Assembly: GCA_009602725.1 (NCBI GenBank)
Contig: WELB01000245.1
Location: 117,263-181,262, forward strand
DNA: 64,000 bases
Direction of reading: 5' to 3'
DNA from: Spirogloea muscicola
Lineage: Eukaryota; Streptophyta; Zygnematophyceae; Spirogloeales; Spirogloeaceae
Shown here: one piece after another, positions 49,480-60,715 of the stretch
How the letters are laid out: the number at the start of each line of letters is the position of its first letter
Position numbering within the stretch: position 1 is the stretch's first letter
Notes under the pieces: generated by a model
The model's input: only the letters and a program-made list of their open reading frames with translations
What the model was told of the DNA's origin: nothing
Database searches by the model: none
Made by a program: the position numbers and the translations under genes

Positions 49480-52400
49480 TCACGTATCGTCCTGAGGTCC
49501 CACGTTGCCGCTCTCGAGTTGGCCATCCTTCTGGTCACCAAAGATACGCTTACGGAAGTCCTCCACCATGAGCGGCAGCCCCTCCCTCAGTGAGACCTTG
49601 GGCTCCCAGCCCAGCTGCGACGTGGCCTTGGTGATGTCTGGCTTGCGCATGTGCGGGTCGTCCTGCGTGTTCTCTCGGAATACGATCTTGGCATTGCTGT
49701 CAATCGTCTGGCGCACCACCTGCTCATGCCAAGCACTCAAGATGGACTCATTGTGCCGCATGTTGCTGACATGAGTGGTATTTCCAGTTGGTATGCTCAA
49801 GAAACACTAGGCAAGGTGCTCTGTGACTAAGTATATGACATAAACAGCTAAGTCACAAGAGGGTTCAACTAAAAGGCTACCGATGTAAGGCATGTATTGC
49901 TGATTTCTGTTCGTCAGGCTCATTGCACATGTGCCAAGCTGAAAACCCAGCTTCTATTATCTCCAGCTGTATATCTAAGCTCATTGCATTTGCAATATAA
50001 GACACTAATAAGGACAACTAGATGCTTAGCTTCAGAAACCTTCAAAGCTCCAGGGCTTAAATGACCTCCGGCAAAGCCAACTAGTATCTTCATACACACA
50101 AGGACTAGCAAGAAGTCCATGATTGCTGTTCATACCTCTGCTAGCTCAAGCATGGTGAACTCCCCTGGGTTCCCCAGGTTGAACGGGCCAATGTGCTCGC
50201 CCTCCATGAGCCGCATCAGGCCTTCAACCTGTGCAATCACCGCCAAATGTTGAAGGTAAAACTCTAAAGCTTATGCTCTGCAGCAGGAGAGTAGAGCCTT
50301 ACACGCTTACAGCTGAGTGCATAGAGTCTTCAGATAAACAGCTATGGAAGCAAAAGACCATGTAGGATAAGACTGACTTACCAGATCAGAGACATACTGG
50401 AAACTGCGAGTCTGCTTCCCGTCACCATACACAGTCATGGGCTCCTTGCGCAGAGCCTGCAGACGATTACTAGTACTTGTCATAAAGCAAAGTCTTGCCC
50501 ATAAGCTCTGTCATATTGCTATAATTCCCATGACACGACACAAGAGCCCTGCCAGCATGCATTGGATGCTGACTTGCAATGCTGCTTGCGACTCATGGAA
50601 GGTCATACCTGCGCCACAAAGTTGCTAACCACACGTCCATCATCAATGCACATCCGGGGCCCGTAGGTATTGAATATGCGGGCAATCCTGACCTGCACAT
50701 GTGCATATACACACAGATCAATGCAAAACCCTTGTCTGCTGCACTGCTTCCCTTCCTTTGTGTATGCCTGCCATAGCACTTGGCCACAAATTATCTTTGT
50801 CATTCACTACAGATTCCAACATATTGAACATGTACTTGGCGTTGCTGCTTTCAGAACCATGCAAGCATACACCACAAAGCATACACGGTCTTATCTTGTT
50901 CAGACATTGCGGCACCAGATGTTAACCGATTCTTCAATTGACCTAATCCTGTCAGAATGCACAGCTACTGTGTAATTGCCAGATTACTGAGCTCAAGGCC
51001 TAATTCCCACCTCCACATTGGCTCCTCTGTTGTAATCCATTGACAGCGTCTCAGCAACACGCTTCCCTTCATCATAACAGCTGCGAACACCTGCACGCCA
51101 ACATTGTCTACCGATCAACTGTCGTGAAGAGAGTGACAGGTGCTGCAGAGGCTCTCTGTGCCTACTGCCTTCTCCTTGTTGATGTGGCAGACCAAGCAAG
51201 GCATGCCGGCGTAAACTGCTGGGCCATGCAACTGTTAGTGCAGCTGAGCACTATGTAATTTGAAGTGAGATGTAATACAAAGCTACCTCATGCCATAATC
51301 CTTGCCCACTCCAATTTGACGACTTTAAAACCTCATGTCATGAGCATGCCATAGGCTAACAACTGAAGAGTTCCTCAAGAGACAGCTTACTGCTGTTTAC
51401 CTATTGGGTTGACATTCCCCCAATATGTCTCCTTCTGCGGATGCTCCAGAGGATCACCGTAGACCTCGCTCGTGCTTGAAATGAGGAAGCGAGCGCCGAC
51501 ACGCTTGGCCAAGCCAAGCATGTTCAGTGTCCCGACAACATTGGTCTTGTACAGTGGGGTCAAGGTCACTCCTTGGATCAGCCTCAAAATGCTGCCGCAC
51601 AATTTGTCATTCAGCATGCATTAACACAATATCACGAGGAGGCATGGCATGGTCAAGCTCAAGTGGTCCCTAGCTATCAGATCCAAAACTTTGATGGATG
51701 ACACTCGTTTAGCAATTAAGAGCAGTGCGGCTGGTGAGAGGGATATGATTGTCTTGACGGGGTTGAACTTGTAGTGCACGGGCGAGGCTGGGCAGGCAAG
51801 ATGGTAGATCTGATCGACTTCCAGCATGAGCGGCTCCACCACGTCGTGGCGGATTAGCTCGAAGCGAGGGTTGCCAAAGTGGTGCTGGACGTTCGCCTTC
51901 CTGCCCGTGAAGAAGTTGTCGACCACGATGACCTGGATCGACATGATTGATATAAATTGAATTCAAGCTGCCATTTAATTACTTAGATCCATCTAGCAAG
52001 TAGAGCAAAAGGCGTCTGGATCCACAGCCATCACGAGAAAGGTATCACATCCTCAGTGGCCACTACAAGCATCCCCCAGATCAACATAATTAACAGATCT
52101 GACGATCTAAACCACAGCACGCCTGCTTGCAGAAATTTACTAAAGCATATCCATTGGCCCGCTAAGGGCCAGTCAAGCACATTGTCACGAGCAGCCGGGG
52201 CCGATCAGGAGCCTCACCTGATCGCCGCGCTCCATGAGGCGGTCCACCAAGTGGCTGCCAACGAAGCCGGCGCCGCCGGTGACGACGACGCGTTTGGGCG
52301 TGCGCCTGACGCTGAGCGGGATCTTGCCGGTGCTGAAGACAAGCGTCTGGACGGCCGGGTCCGAGACAAATCCGCCGATGCCGAGATCGCTACGCTCCAT

Positions 52401-52694
52401 GGCGCCGCGCTCGTAGCCCGTCGTCGAGCCGCCGTTGTAATTGGCGGCCATTGGCACGGCGAGGCCTAACGAAGGCCGGGCGCCGTGAGGCACGAGGACG
52501 AAGAAGGCGGCGGAGATGGCCATGCCGAGGAGGATGAAGAGCAGGCGCTGCTCGCGGAGGAGGTACTCGACGAGCCGCGGCCAGCGGCCGCTGCCCCCGC
52601 CATTGCCGCCGCTCTTCCCATAGCCGCCGAGGGGCGCCCGCGGCGACGCCGACGCCGCGTCCGGCTCCCGCCCGCGGTACGACAGCGTCTGCAT
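49480..52694 (-). CDS. UXS: UDP-glucuronate decarboxylase (UDP-xylose synthase), membrane-anchored type
   Basis: Exons read 52694-52218, 51932-51747, 51548-51401, 51090-51011, 50692-50609, 50456-50382, 50228-50136 and 49719-49480, giving 460 residues. The enzyme converts UDP-glucuronate to UDP-xylose, the donor for xylan and other wall or matrix glycans. Layout: cytosolic Gly/Ser-rich N-terminus; one transmembrane helix ([18 protein letters not shown]), hence a type II Golgi protein; about 60 linker residues; then the extended short-chain dehydrogenase fold. Motifs: [16 protein letters not shown] (NAD-binding), [31 protein letters not shown], catalytic YDEGK (Y-x-x-x-K), [10 protein letters not shown] and [10 protein letters not shown]. 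Intron 2 (51746-51549) is AT-AC; that border alone gives the conserved [15 protein letters not shown]. Convergent with PLAC8. Confidence 0.96.
51549..51746 (-). other. AT-AC (U12-type) spliceosomal intron in UXS
   Basis: On the minus strand the intron starts ATATCCCTCTC and ends CACTGTAC. CCTTGACC, a good U12 branch-site match, places the branch A about 11 nt from the 3' end. No GT-AG choice here preserves the conserved protein sequence. Confidence 0.88.
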
Positions 52695-53395
52695 CCTGCC
52701 CGATCCGGCGGCGGCAAACCTACCTCACGGGTTGGTGGGTCCACCTGGGGAGCTGCGCCCGTACCAGATGGTCCTTTCTGTTAGTCATATTCAGGGGATG
52801 TTGTAGCTGGTCCACAACACTAACCACAACACTAACCACAACAGTAACCACAACACTTCAGCGTCAGGCGAGCTGACAGCCACCTAGACATAGGTGGGCC
52901 TGCGGGCCTGCGGCCAGATTATCTGGTGGCTGGGAGAGGCCAGCCCAAAGGAATGGACAAGGTCTGAAGGAGCCGGAGTGCTAAGGAAGAAGTGGCACTC
53001 CCAATGGGGGCAAGGGCTGTGAAAAGCCAGCCCGAAAAGAATTGACGAAGGTTCGAAGGGGCCAAATCACGAAGGGTCCTAAAAAGCGATAAGCAGCTAC
53101 GAAGGGGCCTGAAGATGCTATGTCAGACCGGGGGAGGATGGACCACTCAGCAGTTACGAGTGAGGAGCCTCAAATCCGACAGACTAGCTGCCGGGAAATT
53201 ATCCCCCTGAAAGAAAGGGACAAGGGCCGAAGCGGCCGGAAAGCTGCTGAAAAGAAGTGAGTCCCCTGGCTCTCTGGCCAGGGGACCCACTTCCAGGAGC
53301 CTAGCTTCTCTGACCTGAGGCTGCTTAGCAGGGGTTACTGAGTAACACGTAGCTGCTTTGTTTCTTGTTGTGCTTGTTTTTCTTAGCGTTCCCCT

Positions 53396-53693
53396 GGCGA
53401 TGGATGTACACGGGGCTTTCGGCAGCCGCTGGCTGGATCTCATTCAGCGGCTTGCTCGCCAGGCCATTGACCGGCGGCCGGGTCTGCCAGGGGCGATGCC
53501 CGGCTTCAACGCCGCCGGGTCGCTCGCACAAGTCTTCCGCATGCGCCTGGCCATATCGCTTCAACGCTCCCTTGCCCACGCCGTCCATACGCGCGCAGGC
53601 CGTGCTATGGCCGCCGCCTCTGGGTCTCGGCGGAGCGCCTCTTTCCCTGCAGCGAGCTACTCAGACCTGATGTTGCTCACTCGTGGGTACTGA
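53396..53693 (+). mobile_element. Longest open copy of the dispersed reading frame
   Basis: About 99 codons stay open, from LAMDVHGAFGSRWLDLIQRL through GFNAAGSLAQVFRMRLAI, SLQRSLAHAVHTRAGRAMAA and SASFPAASYSDLMLLTRGY to a TGA. It is preceded by a pyrimidine-rich TTTTTCTTAG, which could be a splice acceptor. About 75 nt after the stop lies GGACATTGTCCATTC and a GGGCTGGC...GCCAGCCCC hairpin. Related sequence at 4690-5000 (-), 56690-56805 (+), 57165-57282 (+) and 58005-58170 (+) shows this frame was under coding constraint in the source element. I do not recognise the protein. Confidence 0.7.
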
Positions 53694-56600
53694 GCTTTCC
53701 TCTTGCATCGTTTCTGTGTTCTGCAGTATGTTGTAGTGTAGTCCTTTCTCCGGCTCCTCTTGCTTTGGCTTAGGACATTGTCCATTCTTTTTTGGGCTGG
53801 CTTGGCCAGCCCCTCTTTTCTATGGGCGCGCTTTTCCCCTGGCCCCCTTCTCGTACTATGTTCCTTCTATTTTGGGCTGGCTTTTCCAGCCCCTATCCTC
53901 AGTGGGCGAGCCCTTCTTATGCTGAAAAGCAAGCGTGGCCAGATTAACTGGTGGCAGGGAGAGGCCAGCCCAAAGGAATGGACAAGGTCTGAAGGAGCCG
54001 GAGTGCTAATTTTTTAGAGCTTGTTGTTCTTCGTACTTCCCCTGGCCCCTTCTCGTCCTTTGTACATTCTTTTCTGGGCTGGCTTTTTCCAGCCCCTATC
54101 CTCAATGGGCGAGCCCTTCTCTCCGAGTGCTAAGGACTGAGACAGCAGCAAGCGAACTCTCAGTAACCTCTGAAAAGAAGCTGTGACTCGCCAGCACTTT
54201 CCCGAAGCCCGTCTTGGAGCAGCGGGCGCGCCGTCGTCGGTTGCGACTTGGGGCTCCACGTTGCCGCCTGGCGCTGTGCCGACCCACCCCTCGACCGGCA
54301 CTGGACGGTACGGACGGTGGGACGGGACGGACGGTCGGCTTTGATGGGTGTGCCCGGGCTTTGGCAGAGTCACTTGCACTTGCAGGCAGGCCGTACTTTC
54401 GCTGCTGCTTCTCGCCGTGGTGAACCATTTCCGCTCTTCCTTCTCTTCCTTTCAACTCTTCAATCTGCAATATCGACTAGAGGTTATTGAGCAGAAGGCA
54501 TAAAGCTTTTGTGGGGTTTGCACCTTCCTGCCCTTTCGGACCTTGTCCATTCCTTTTGGGCTGGCCTCTCACAGCCATCGCATTCGGACAACTTCAAGGT
54601 CACTCTACTCTACATTGTGGCTGCTGGATAGGGACTTTCGAGCACTCATTGATTAGTACAGAATGTAACATTTATTTTCCAGCGTAACTGTCTTTCAGCA
54701 CTTTCCGGCCACTTCGGACCTCGTCCATCCTTCTCGGGCTGGCCTTCTATGTAAGTGATGCTCTTCTGAGTAAGACGATAGTTGTGAGAGGCCAGCCCAA
54801 AAGGAATGAACATGGTCCAAAAGGTCGGGAAGGTGCAAGGACACAAAACTGATCCGTGTGACTTCTATGAATAATGCACAGTGACCTCTCGTCAAGAAGT
54901 GTAAAATAACCACAACACGAAGCGTAAGTCGAGCCGACAGCCACTTGCATATAGGCGGACCTGCGAGCATAGTCTGTGGCCTGTTTGGCCACGTAGCTTC
55001 TGTGCTGGTGGGTTGCTAGCGTTGCTAGCACGCTTCAGTATCAAGAAGAAGGACGCTTCCAGGAGAGGGCAGTGACTGTGAGGGGCCAGCCCAGAAAGTA
55101 GCGAACAGATGGGAATAGAGAAAGGCGTTTCCAGTAGAGGGCTGTGATTGGCCAGCCCCGAAAAGAGAATGATTAAAGTCCTAAGGGTCCAGAAAAGCTC
55201 TAAAGAACGCAGTCTCAAAGCCTTAGTAAAATCACATCGTCTTCTTATGCAAAGTGTTGCGACTCTAAGTGGCGACTGAGTGCTATATTGAGGCGTGCTA
55301 GCAACCCCGCTAGCAACCAAGCAACACAAGGTACGTGACCACACAGGCCACGGAATTCCCGGTGTTTATTCCTTTTTTTAAAAGTTTCCCGCTTGCTTGC
55401 TTTTCCCGGTGTTCATTCTTTCTGGGCTCAAGCAAAAAAGCGCGGCCAAATTAACTGGTGGCTGGGATGAGTGACTGAGCGACTTGATGTCGTCTTAGAA
55501 ATTAGTATCCTGCTTTTTGCACCATCCGACACTTTCAGACTTTGTCCATTCCTTTGGGCTGGCCTCTCACAGCCACTGCTGTCAATTTGGAAGCGCTGTT
55601 TTCTTTGGAAGATTGGCACTTGCTGACCCGAGGTATTTGAGCGCCTCTTGCCAAAGTATTGGAAACCACTTTCTTGTAGGAATTGAACTGAAGCCTTAGC
55701 ATAAATGGAGAAGCCGCTTAGCAAAAAATGGCTGAGGGCTGCAATTGATGGCAACCGGAATAGCCGCGAGTCGGAATCAGTAGCAGCAGCACTGAAGTGT
55801 GCCTCCAACGACGGGGCGATTTGCAAAAAGGCCCGCCCAAGAAGCTTAGAAGAGGTCCAAGAGCCAGCGCCACGGAAAATCCACACATCTGCTTGCCTCA
55901 AATCTGGCGCCGAACGACGTTGTCGTCATCACGCCTGGCGGTGGCCCGCCCATCACCATAGATATGGTGAAATTGGACCGACCTCCAGTGCAGCTTGCGT
56001 GGCAAGCCATGGCGCAAGGCCTTTGGGGACTGTCATCCACCCTGGCCTGCCCTTCCACAGCCACGGGAACGATCTCACATGAAATGCAGTGCCGTCGTAA
56101 GGCGGCTGGACAGATGCTTGGAGAGGCTAGGCACCTCATCAGACGGACTGTGCAGATAGGTATTCTTCCTTCGAGCATAAGAAGTCGCAGATTTTGGAGT
56201 CGTGGGGCTGGACAGCCTGGAACTGGTGCGAGAATCGGCAATGGAAGGCGACTATTGTGAAGACTCGCGTTTGGTGGCAGACACTTGGTGGTAGACCATT
56301 GGTGGCGAGAACCGGGTTGTGTGGATACTTACACGAGGGCAGAGGTAGCTTGAGGGCCATTTGGCCTTCGTTTGTTCAAAATACACGACATTCTCTTGAG
56401 AAATGGAGTTGCAGCCAGAATGCCGTGAGGCTTGGGGTGCAGGGCAACTGAGAGCCCGGAAGAAGAATGACTCTTCCAGTAGCTGTGGCTGTGAAGGGCC
56501 AGCCCAGATAAAGAGAGCCCGGAGGCTCTATAGGGAGGTCATGAAAAGTAGGGGAGAAGATTTGTTACTACAGTGAGGTTCGGCCACATTCCCACAATCT

Positions 56601-57164
56601 CCCAAATTCTCTTGCTTGGCCGCGTCTTGTGCTGGTAATTTGCTCGTCCTTCCCACGCCTCGCCTCCTCTTTGGACCTTGTCTATCACTTTTCGGCTGGC
56701 CATTAGCAGGCTCGTGGGCCCAGGTCTATCGCATGCGTTTGTCAATCTCCCTCCACCGGTCCATCGCCTTGCATGTGCGTGCTGGCCGTGCCTATTATCA
56801 TATGATATTATATGATTTTAATTATATCATATCTTATACAAAAATCCATAAATTATGTTGCATAAATTAATCTATTGTATTCGCTGTAGTCTCTTGCACA
56901 GCTGTGTGGTCTTAGCGGCTTTCGGCCCCTTTGGATCTTGTCCATTCTTTCTGGGCTGGCTTTTAACAGCATCCGCCCCCTTTGGAATAGCAACTTTCAT
57001 TTTCCTTTCTTTCACCAGCGTGCTGGGAGCACTAAGTCAGGCTAATGGCTTCCGTGGCGGTGCTCCGCCTCCCCAAGTTTACCCATCGGAGTTGTTTGTG
57101 CTCACTCGTGAGTTGAGACATCCCTTCTAAGACTGCATCACACTGTTACACTAGCACCCCTTTG

Positions 57165-57375
57165 CTGTGCACCAGAAAGCTGGGTGAGCGCTAGTTGGTA
57201 GCAGAAGGGCTTCGTATCTGCCATCCAGTATTCAGGCATCGATTAGCGACCTTTATGTATTGACCCGTGGTTACTGAGCGGGTCAATCTGCTGTAGATGA
57301 TGTACGTCTCTAGATGTGCTTCCCTCTGTACTTGGCCATTTGGCCTTTGTTTGTTTCAAATACACGCAGATTTCT
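57165..57375 (+). mobile_element. Dispersed element copy with intact tail and 3' block
   Basis: Reading frame VGSRRASYLPSSIQ then ASISDLYVLTRGY and stop, followed about 45 nt later by GGCCATTTGGCC and TTTGTTTGTTTCAAATACACG-type sequence. It is the plus-strand counterpart of 16846-17105 and 22310-22570. Confidence 0.8.
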
Positions 57376-58004
57376 TCCTCTGCATAAAAGGTTGTGTAGC
57401 CCCACGTCATGCTCTGACTTTTGCCTTAACAGGGCACTGGTTTAAAGTGGCCTCCCCCTCAATTCATGCACACCGTGTGCTCGTTCTCTTTCTTCATCGT
57501 CACCTTATAAGACAAGCTTTCATGTTCAGAGGGCTGTGAGCGGCTAACATCGACGTGTCTATAACCAATGCATGTTGATTCAAAGCCGCCCGGTCTGTAC
57601 TGCAAGCCTGTAACCCTAATTGACTATCCTCCTAACCTGAATCCTGGCTTTGCCAGCCCCATCTTCTCTAAGGGCGAGCACTAACTTCTGCCTCGCCATA
57701 AGAAACATATTTAATGAAATAAACCCCGGACCCTGAGGCAGGCCGCCGGGGCCGCGGTGGGCGTCCGCCGCGTGGCAGGCCGGGTCACACCCCCCCCCCA
57801 CGACATGGCCGGGCTCTCCCTCCCCGCGCGCCGCACCGTGTTATATGGCCGTGCCTCTCCTCGCGCCGCCACTCACCTCCCTCCTCTCCCCCTCCCCGCG
57901 CGGCGCTCCTGCGTATGTGTGCCGGCCTCTTCCGCCGCCCCTGCCTCCCTCCTCCCTCCCTCCTCTCCTCCCCTCCACCTCCCCTCCTCCCTCCCTCCCT
58001 CCCT

Positions 58005-58170
58005 CCTAGCCTGTGGCCCTCTCGACCGTATCGCTTCAACTCCTTTGCCCACGCCGCCCACACGCGAGCAGGCTGTGCTATGGCCGCCGCCTCTGGGTCT
58101 CGGCGGAGTGCCTCTTTCCCTGCAGGTCTGAGTAGCTACTCAGACCTGATGTTGCTCACTCGTGGGTACT
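58005..58170 (+). mobile_element. Dispersed element copy, 5'-truncated
   Basis: It encodes AHAAHTRAGCAMAAASGSRR, SASFPAG and, after a short duplication of GAGTAGCTACTCAGAC, SYSDLMLLTRGY and stop. The GGACATTGTCCATTC plus hairpin module follows at about 58250-58310, exactly as after 53693. Confidence 0.78.
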
Positions 58171-58694
58171 GAGCTTCCCTCTGCATCGTCTCTGTGTTCT
58201 GCAGTGTTGTGTAGTGTAGTCCTTTTTCCGGCTCCTCTGTCTTTTGGCTTTGGACATTGTCCATTCTTTTTTGGGGTGGCTTTGCCAGCCCCTCTTCTCT
58301 ATGGGCGCGCGCGCTTCTCGGACCTTGTCATTTCTCGTCGGGCTGGCTGTTCACAGCCCTTGCTCCGTTTGGGAGACCCACTTTCTTCTGGGCTTCCGCT
58401 AAAATAGTTGTAAACGCCCTCTGTGTGCACATGGCTGGCATTTACAGCCGCTCTTTCTAATACCGGCAGCCGCCATCTCTCTTTCTTTCTCCCCCACTCC
58501 TCCTCACTTCGGCTCACGTGATATCAGCAGCCGCCATCTCGCTCTCTTTCTCCCGCTGATATAGTCATCAACACGCCTTTGTGTGACCGTGGCTGGCGTT
58601 TACAGCCGCACTATTTATATTATTCTCTGCATTCGTATTCTCTTTCCTCCCTCCCTCCTTGGCGTCTTGGTGGGCGCCTACAAAGCCGAGCGCC

Positions 58695-58890
58695 CATGAA
58701 GCGCGGCGCCCACCTGGCGCTGCAGCAGCTGACGCTCGTGACGGCCCGCGGCCGCGCCGTGGCCGTGGCCTCCGGCGCCGCCTTCGCGCCGCCGCCGCGG
58801 CCNGCCGCCGCCGCGCCGCCTGAGGCCGCCGCCAAGCCCGCCGCTCCAAAGGCCGCGGCGACGTCGGCCGGACCCAAGAAGCGGCGCTGA
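58695..58890 (+). CDS. Possible small basic/alanine-rich protein
   Basis: A 65-codon frame starts MKRGAHLALQQLTLVTARG, continues with Ala/Pro-rich sequence across one ambiguous base (58803), and ends SAGPKKRR and stop, a nuclear-localisation-like tail. GC-rich composition keeps several frames open here, including the opposite strand, so support is weak. It could also be the last exon of a gene whose upstream exons I cannot find. Confidence 0.3.
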
Positions 58891-58999
58891 GACTTTACTC
58901 CCGAGGAAGGAAAAACCCGAGGCTAGCTTTCACGGACGAATCGAACCCGAGTGCTTGCCGAGCAGGGCGTCGACCTTGGGCGAGGCGAGGCCAGGCGCC

Positions 59000-59917
59000 A
59001 TGGCGGCCCAACTGGGAGCTGGCGGGCTCTTCGCGTCCACCGCGCCGCCGGCGCTTGAGAATGCCGGGATTGAGGATTCCGCGATTGGCATTGACGCTGT
59101 CAAGGTAGGCTGCTTTATTTGCGCATTAGGATTGCCCGGTCAATCTGACTTCTAACCCTGAGCTTGTCCATCTGGAAATCCATAAGGGCAGTCAGCTCCA
59201 TTAATTGCATCGTTTTGGCACGCAGGTTCGTGCAGAGGCCTCCTTGCATATCTGGGTCAGGCATAAATGAGTATCACAGAGGTTCCTTTGCAGCATGTGG
59301 AGTAACAAATTGTTCTCTTACCTTATCGTCTGACAGTTACAGCCACCATTAGGAACGTTACAAAGCCAGCTTACCTTCAGAGGAGCCACAGTAGTCACAG
59401 TACCCGCCTAGCCACTCGTTGTCCTCGTTAGGTGTGGTGCTCTGAGAAGTGCTTAAGCCCAACTAGCGGCAGCGACAGGCGTATGGCATGATAGTAGTTG
59501 CCGCCTGAGCAAGACTCTGGCGGCCTGTTTTGCTCGCAGGAGGCGTTTTACAGTGCAGCGGATAAGGTGTACTCGGCAGCAGCTGCAGCGGGCAGCACGC
59601 TTGGTGTGACAGACGGTGACGAGGACGGTGACAGAAGGGAGCCGGAGCGAGGCACACTGGCGGCAGGCCTTGGCAGCGGCGGATGCGTGGAGGACCCAGG
59701 CCCAAGCAATGGCGAATGGCGTGGCGAGTGCGGCGTGGCTGGCGAGGTGGGCCCCTCTGATGCAGGCAGCGACAAGGTCCTGGTGGGCGGCGGCCCTGCT
59801 GGCGGCAACGGCAGCGGCGGCGGCCTGGAGGACGACATCCAGCAGCCCACTGAGGCTGGCCCAAAGCTCGGCGCTGACAGCTGCGTTGGCGGCGTGCCGG
59901 ACACAATGCAGATGTAG
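59000..59917 (+). CDS. Hypothetical Gly/Asp-rich protein, two exons
   Basis: Exons 59000-59104 and 59540-59917 give 160 residues. It starts MAAQLGAGGLFASTAPPALE, continues GIEDSAIGIDAVK, and after the splice (GTAGGC donor; TTTGCTCGCAG acceptor) EAFYSAADKVYSAAAAAGS, then an acidic, glycine-rich low-complexity half ending PDTMQM. The VKEAFYSAADKVY junction forms a plausible amphipathic helix, the main reason to accept the splice. No family is recognised. Confidence 0.45.
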
Positions 59918-60715
59918 ATGTCAGGCAACCGCTGTGGAGGGTGCCTCATGTTCACGTGCGCAGAGACATACAAGAGGATGCACAAGCCCCTGCTGGCTGC
60001 AGCTCTTAGAACAGAGAGAATCTATCATCAAGGTCATGTTCTTTGTGCACTAAACGCCACTGTTTGAGAGTTGCCTCTTGTTTCTGAAGACGGTTCTGCT
60101 GCAAGAAAACACTCATGCAAATCTCAATTACCTGCACTCTGGTCAGCCGTGCAAGCTTCGCGCGGATCCTCACTGCTACTTCCCACAACATAGTGTGCAT
60201 GAGGTCGCAAGTGCTAGCTACAAGATTGGCACCTCCGGCAGCTCAAAAGTGGGAAAACTTTAGCACGAACGATGCACAACCAGGTTGATGGACCTGCGCA
60301 AGAAGTTGCCTCAGCTTCTGCGCCTCTTTGGCATATTATGACAACGACTTTGCGATTTTGAAATCACATGAACTGCTGAACCAGATTTAAGGGGTCACCA
60401 TGCCTCTTCAGTGGAAATTGCTGGCAGCTAGTCCACTTGTCTGAGTTTCTCTGTTGAGTCTCTTCCAAGAATGCAATAAGATCAATGAAGCGACCAATGT
60501 GCCCTTGCAGAAGGGATGTCAGTGCAAGGAGAGTACTATGGACTATATCCACATCGAAGATATCTTGGAGTAGCATAAATAAGCATAGTGGAGAGGTGCG
60601 CCCTGTCACTAGAGAGGATGACATTGGGAAAATGGATGGATGAGGAAAGGGGAGTTTGCTTTGATTATTGAAGTTGGATGATCCTGAACTTTGGAAGGAA
60701 CGCAACGCATCACAG
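59918..60715. other. Gene-free interval between convergent genes
   Basis: Unique sequence with no recognised exon or repeat. It should contain the 3' untranslated regions of the small gene at 59.0 kb and of the sigma factor. Confidence 0.55.

Larger units (their letters stand above)
52790..58580. repeat. Repeat field 2: copies of the dispersed family
   Basis: Modules as in field 1. The GCGGCCAGATT...GTGCTAAGGA block lies at about 52910 and 53935. Hairpins with GGGCTGG...CCAGCCC lie at about 53797, 53875, 54075 and 58275. Reading-frame tails lie at 53148-53175 (-, SDLRLLTRNC), 53300-53342 (+, SDLRLLSRGY), 53396-53693 (+), 54400-54492 (+, ending ISTRGY), 57030-57120 (+, SELFVLTREL), 57165-57282 (+) and 58005-58170 (+). 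A head-only fragment without the tail lies at 56690-56805 (+). ACCACAACACTAACC is tandemly repeated near 52810-52855. No host gene is supported. A possible unique part at 55640-56340 has no recognisable exon. Confidence 0.85.
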
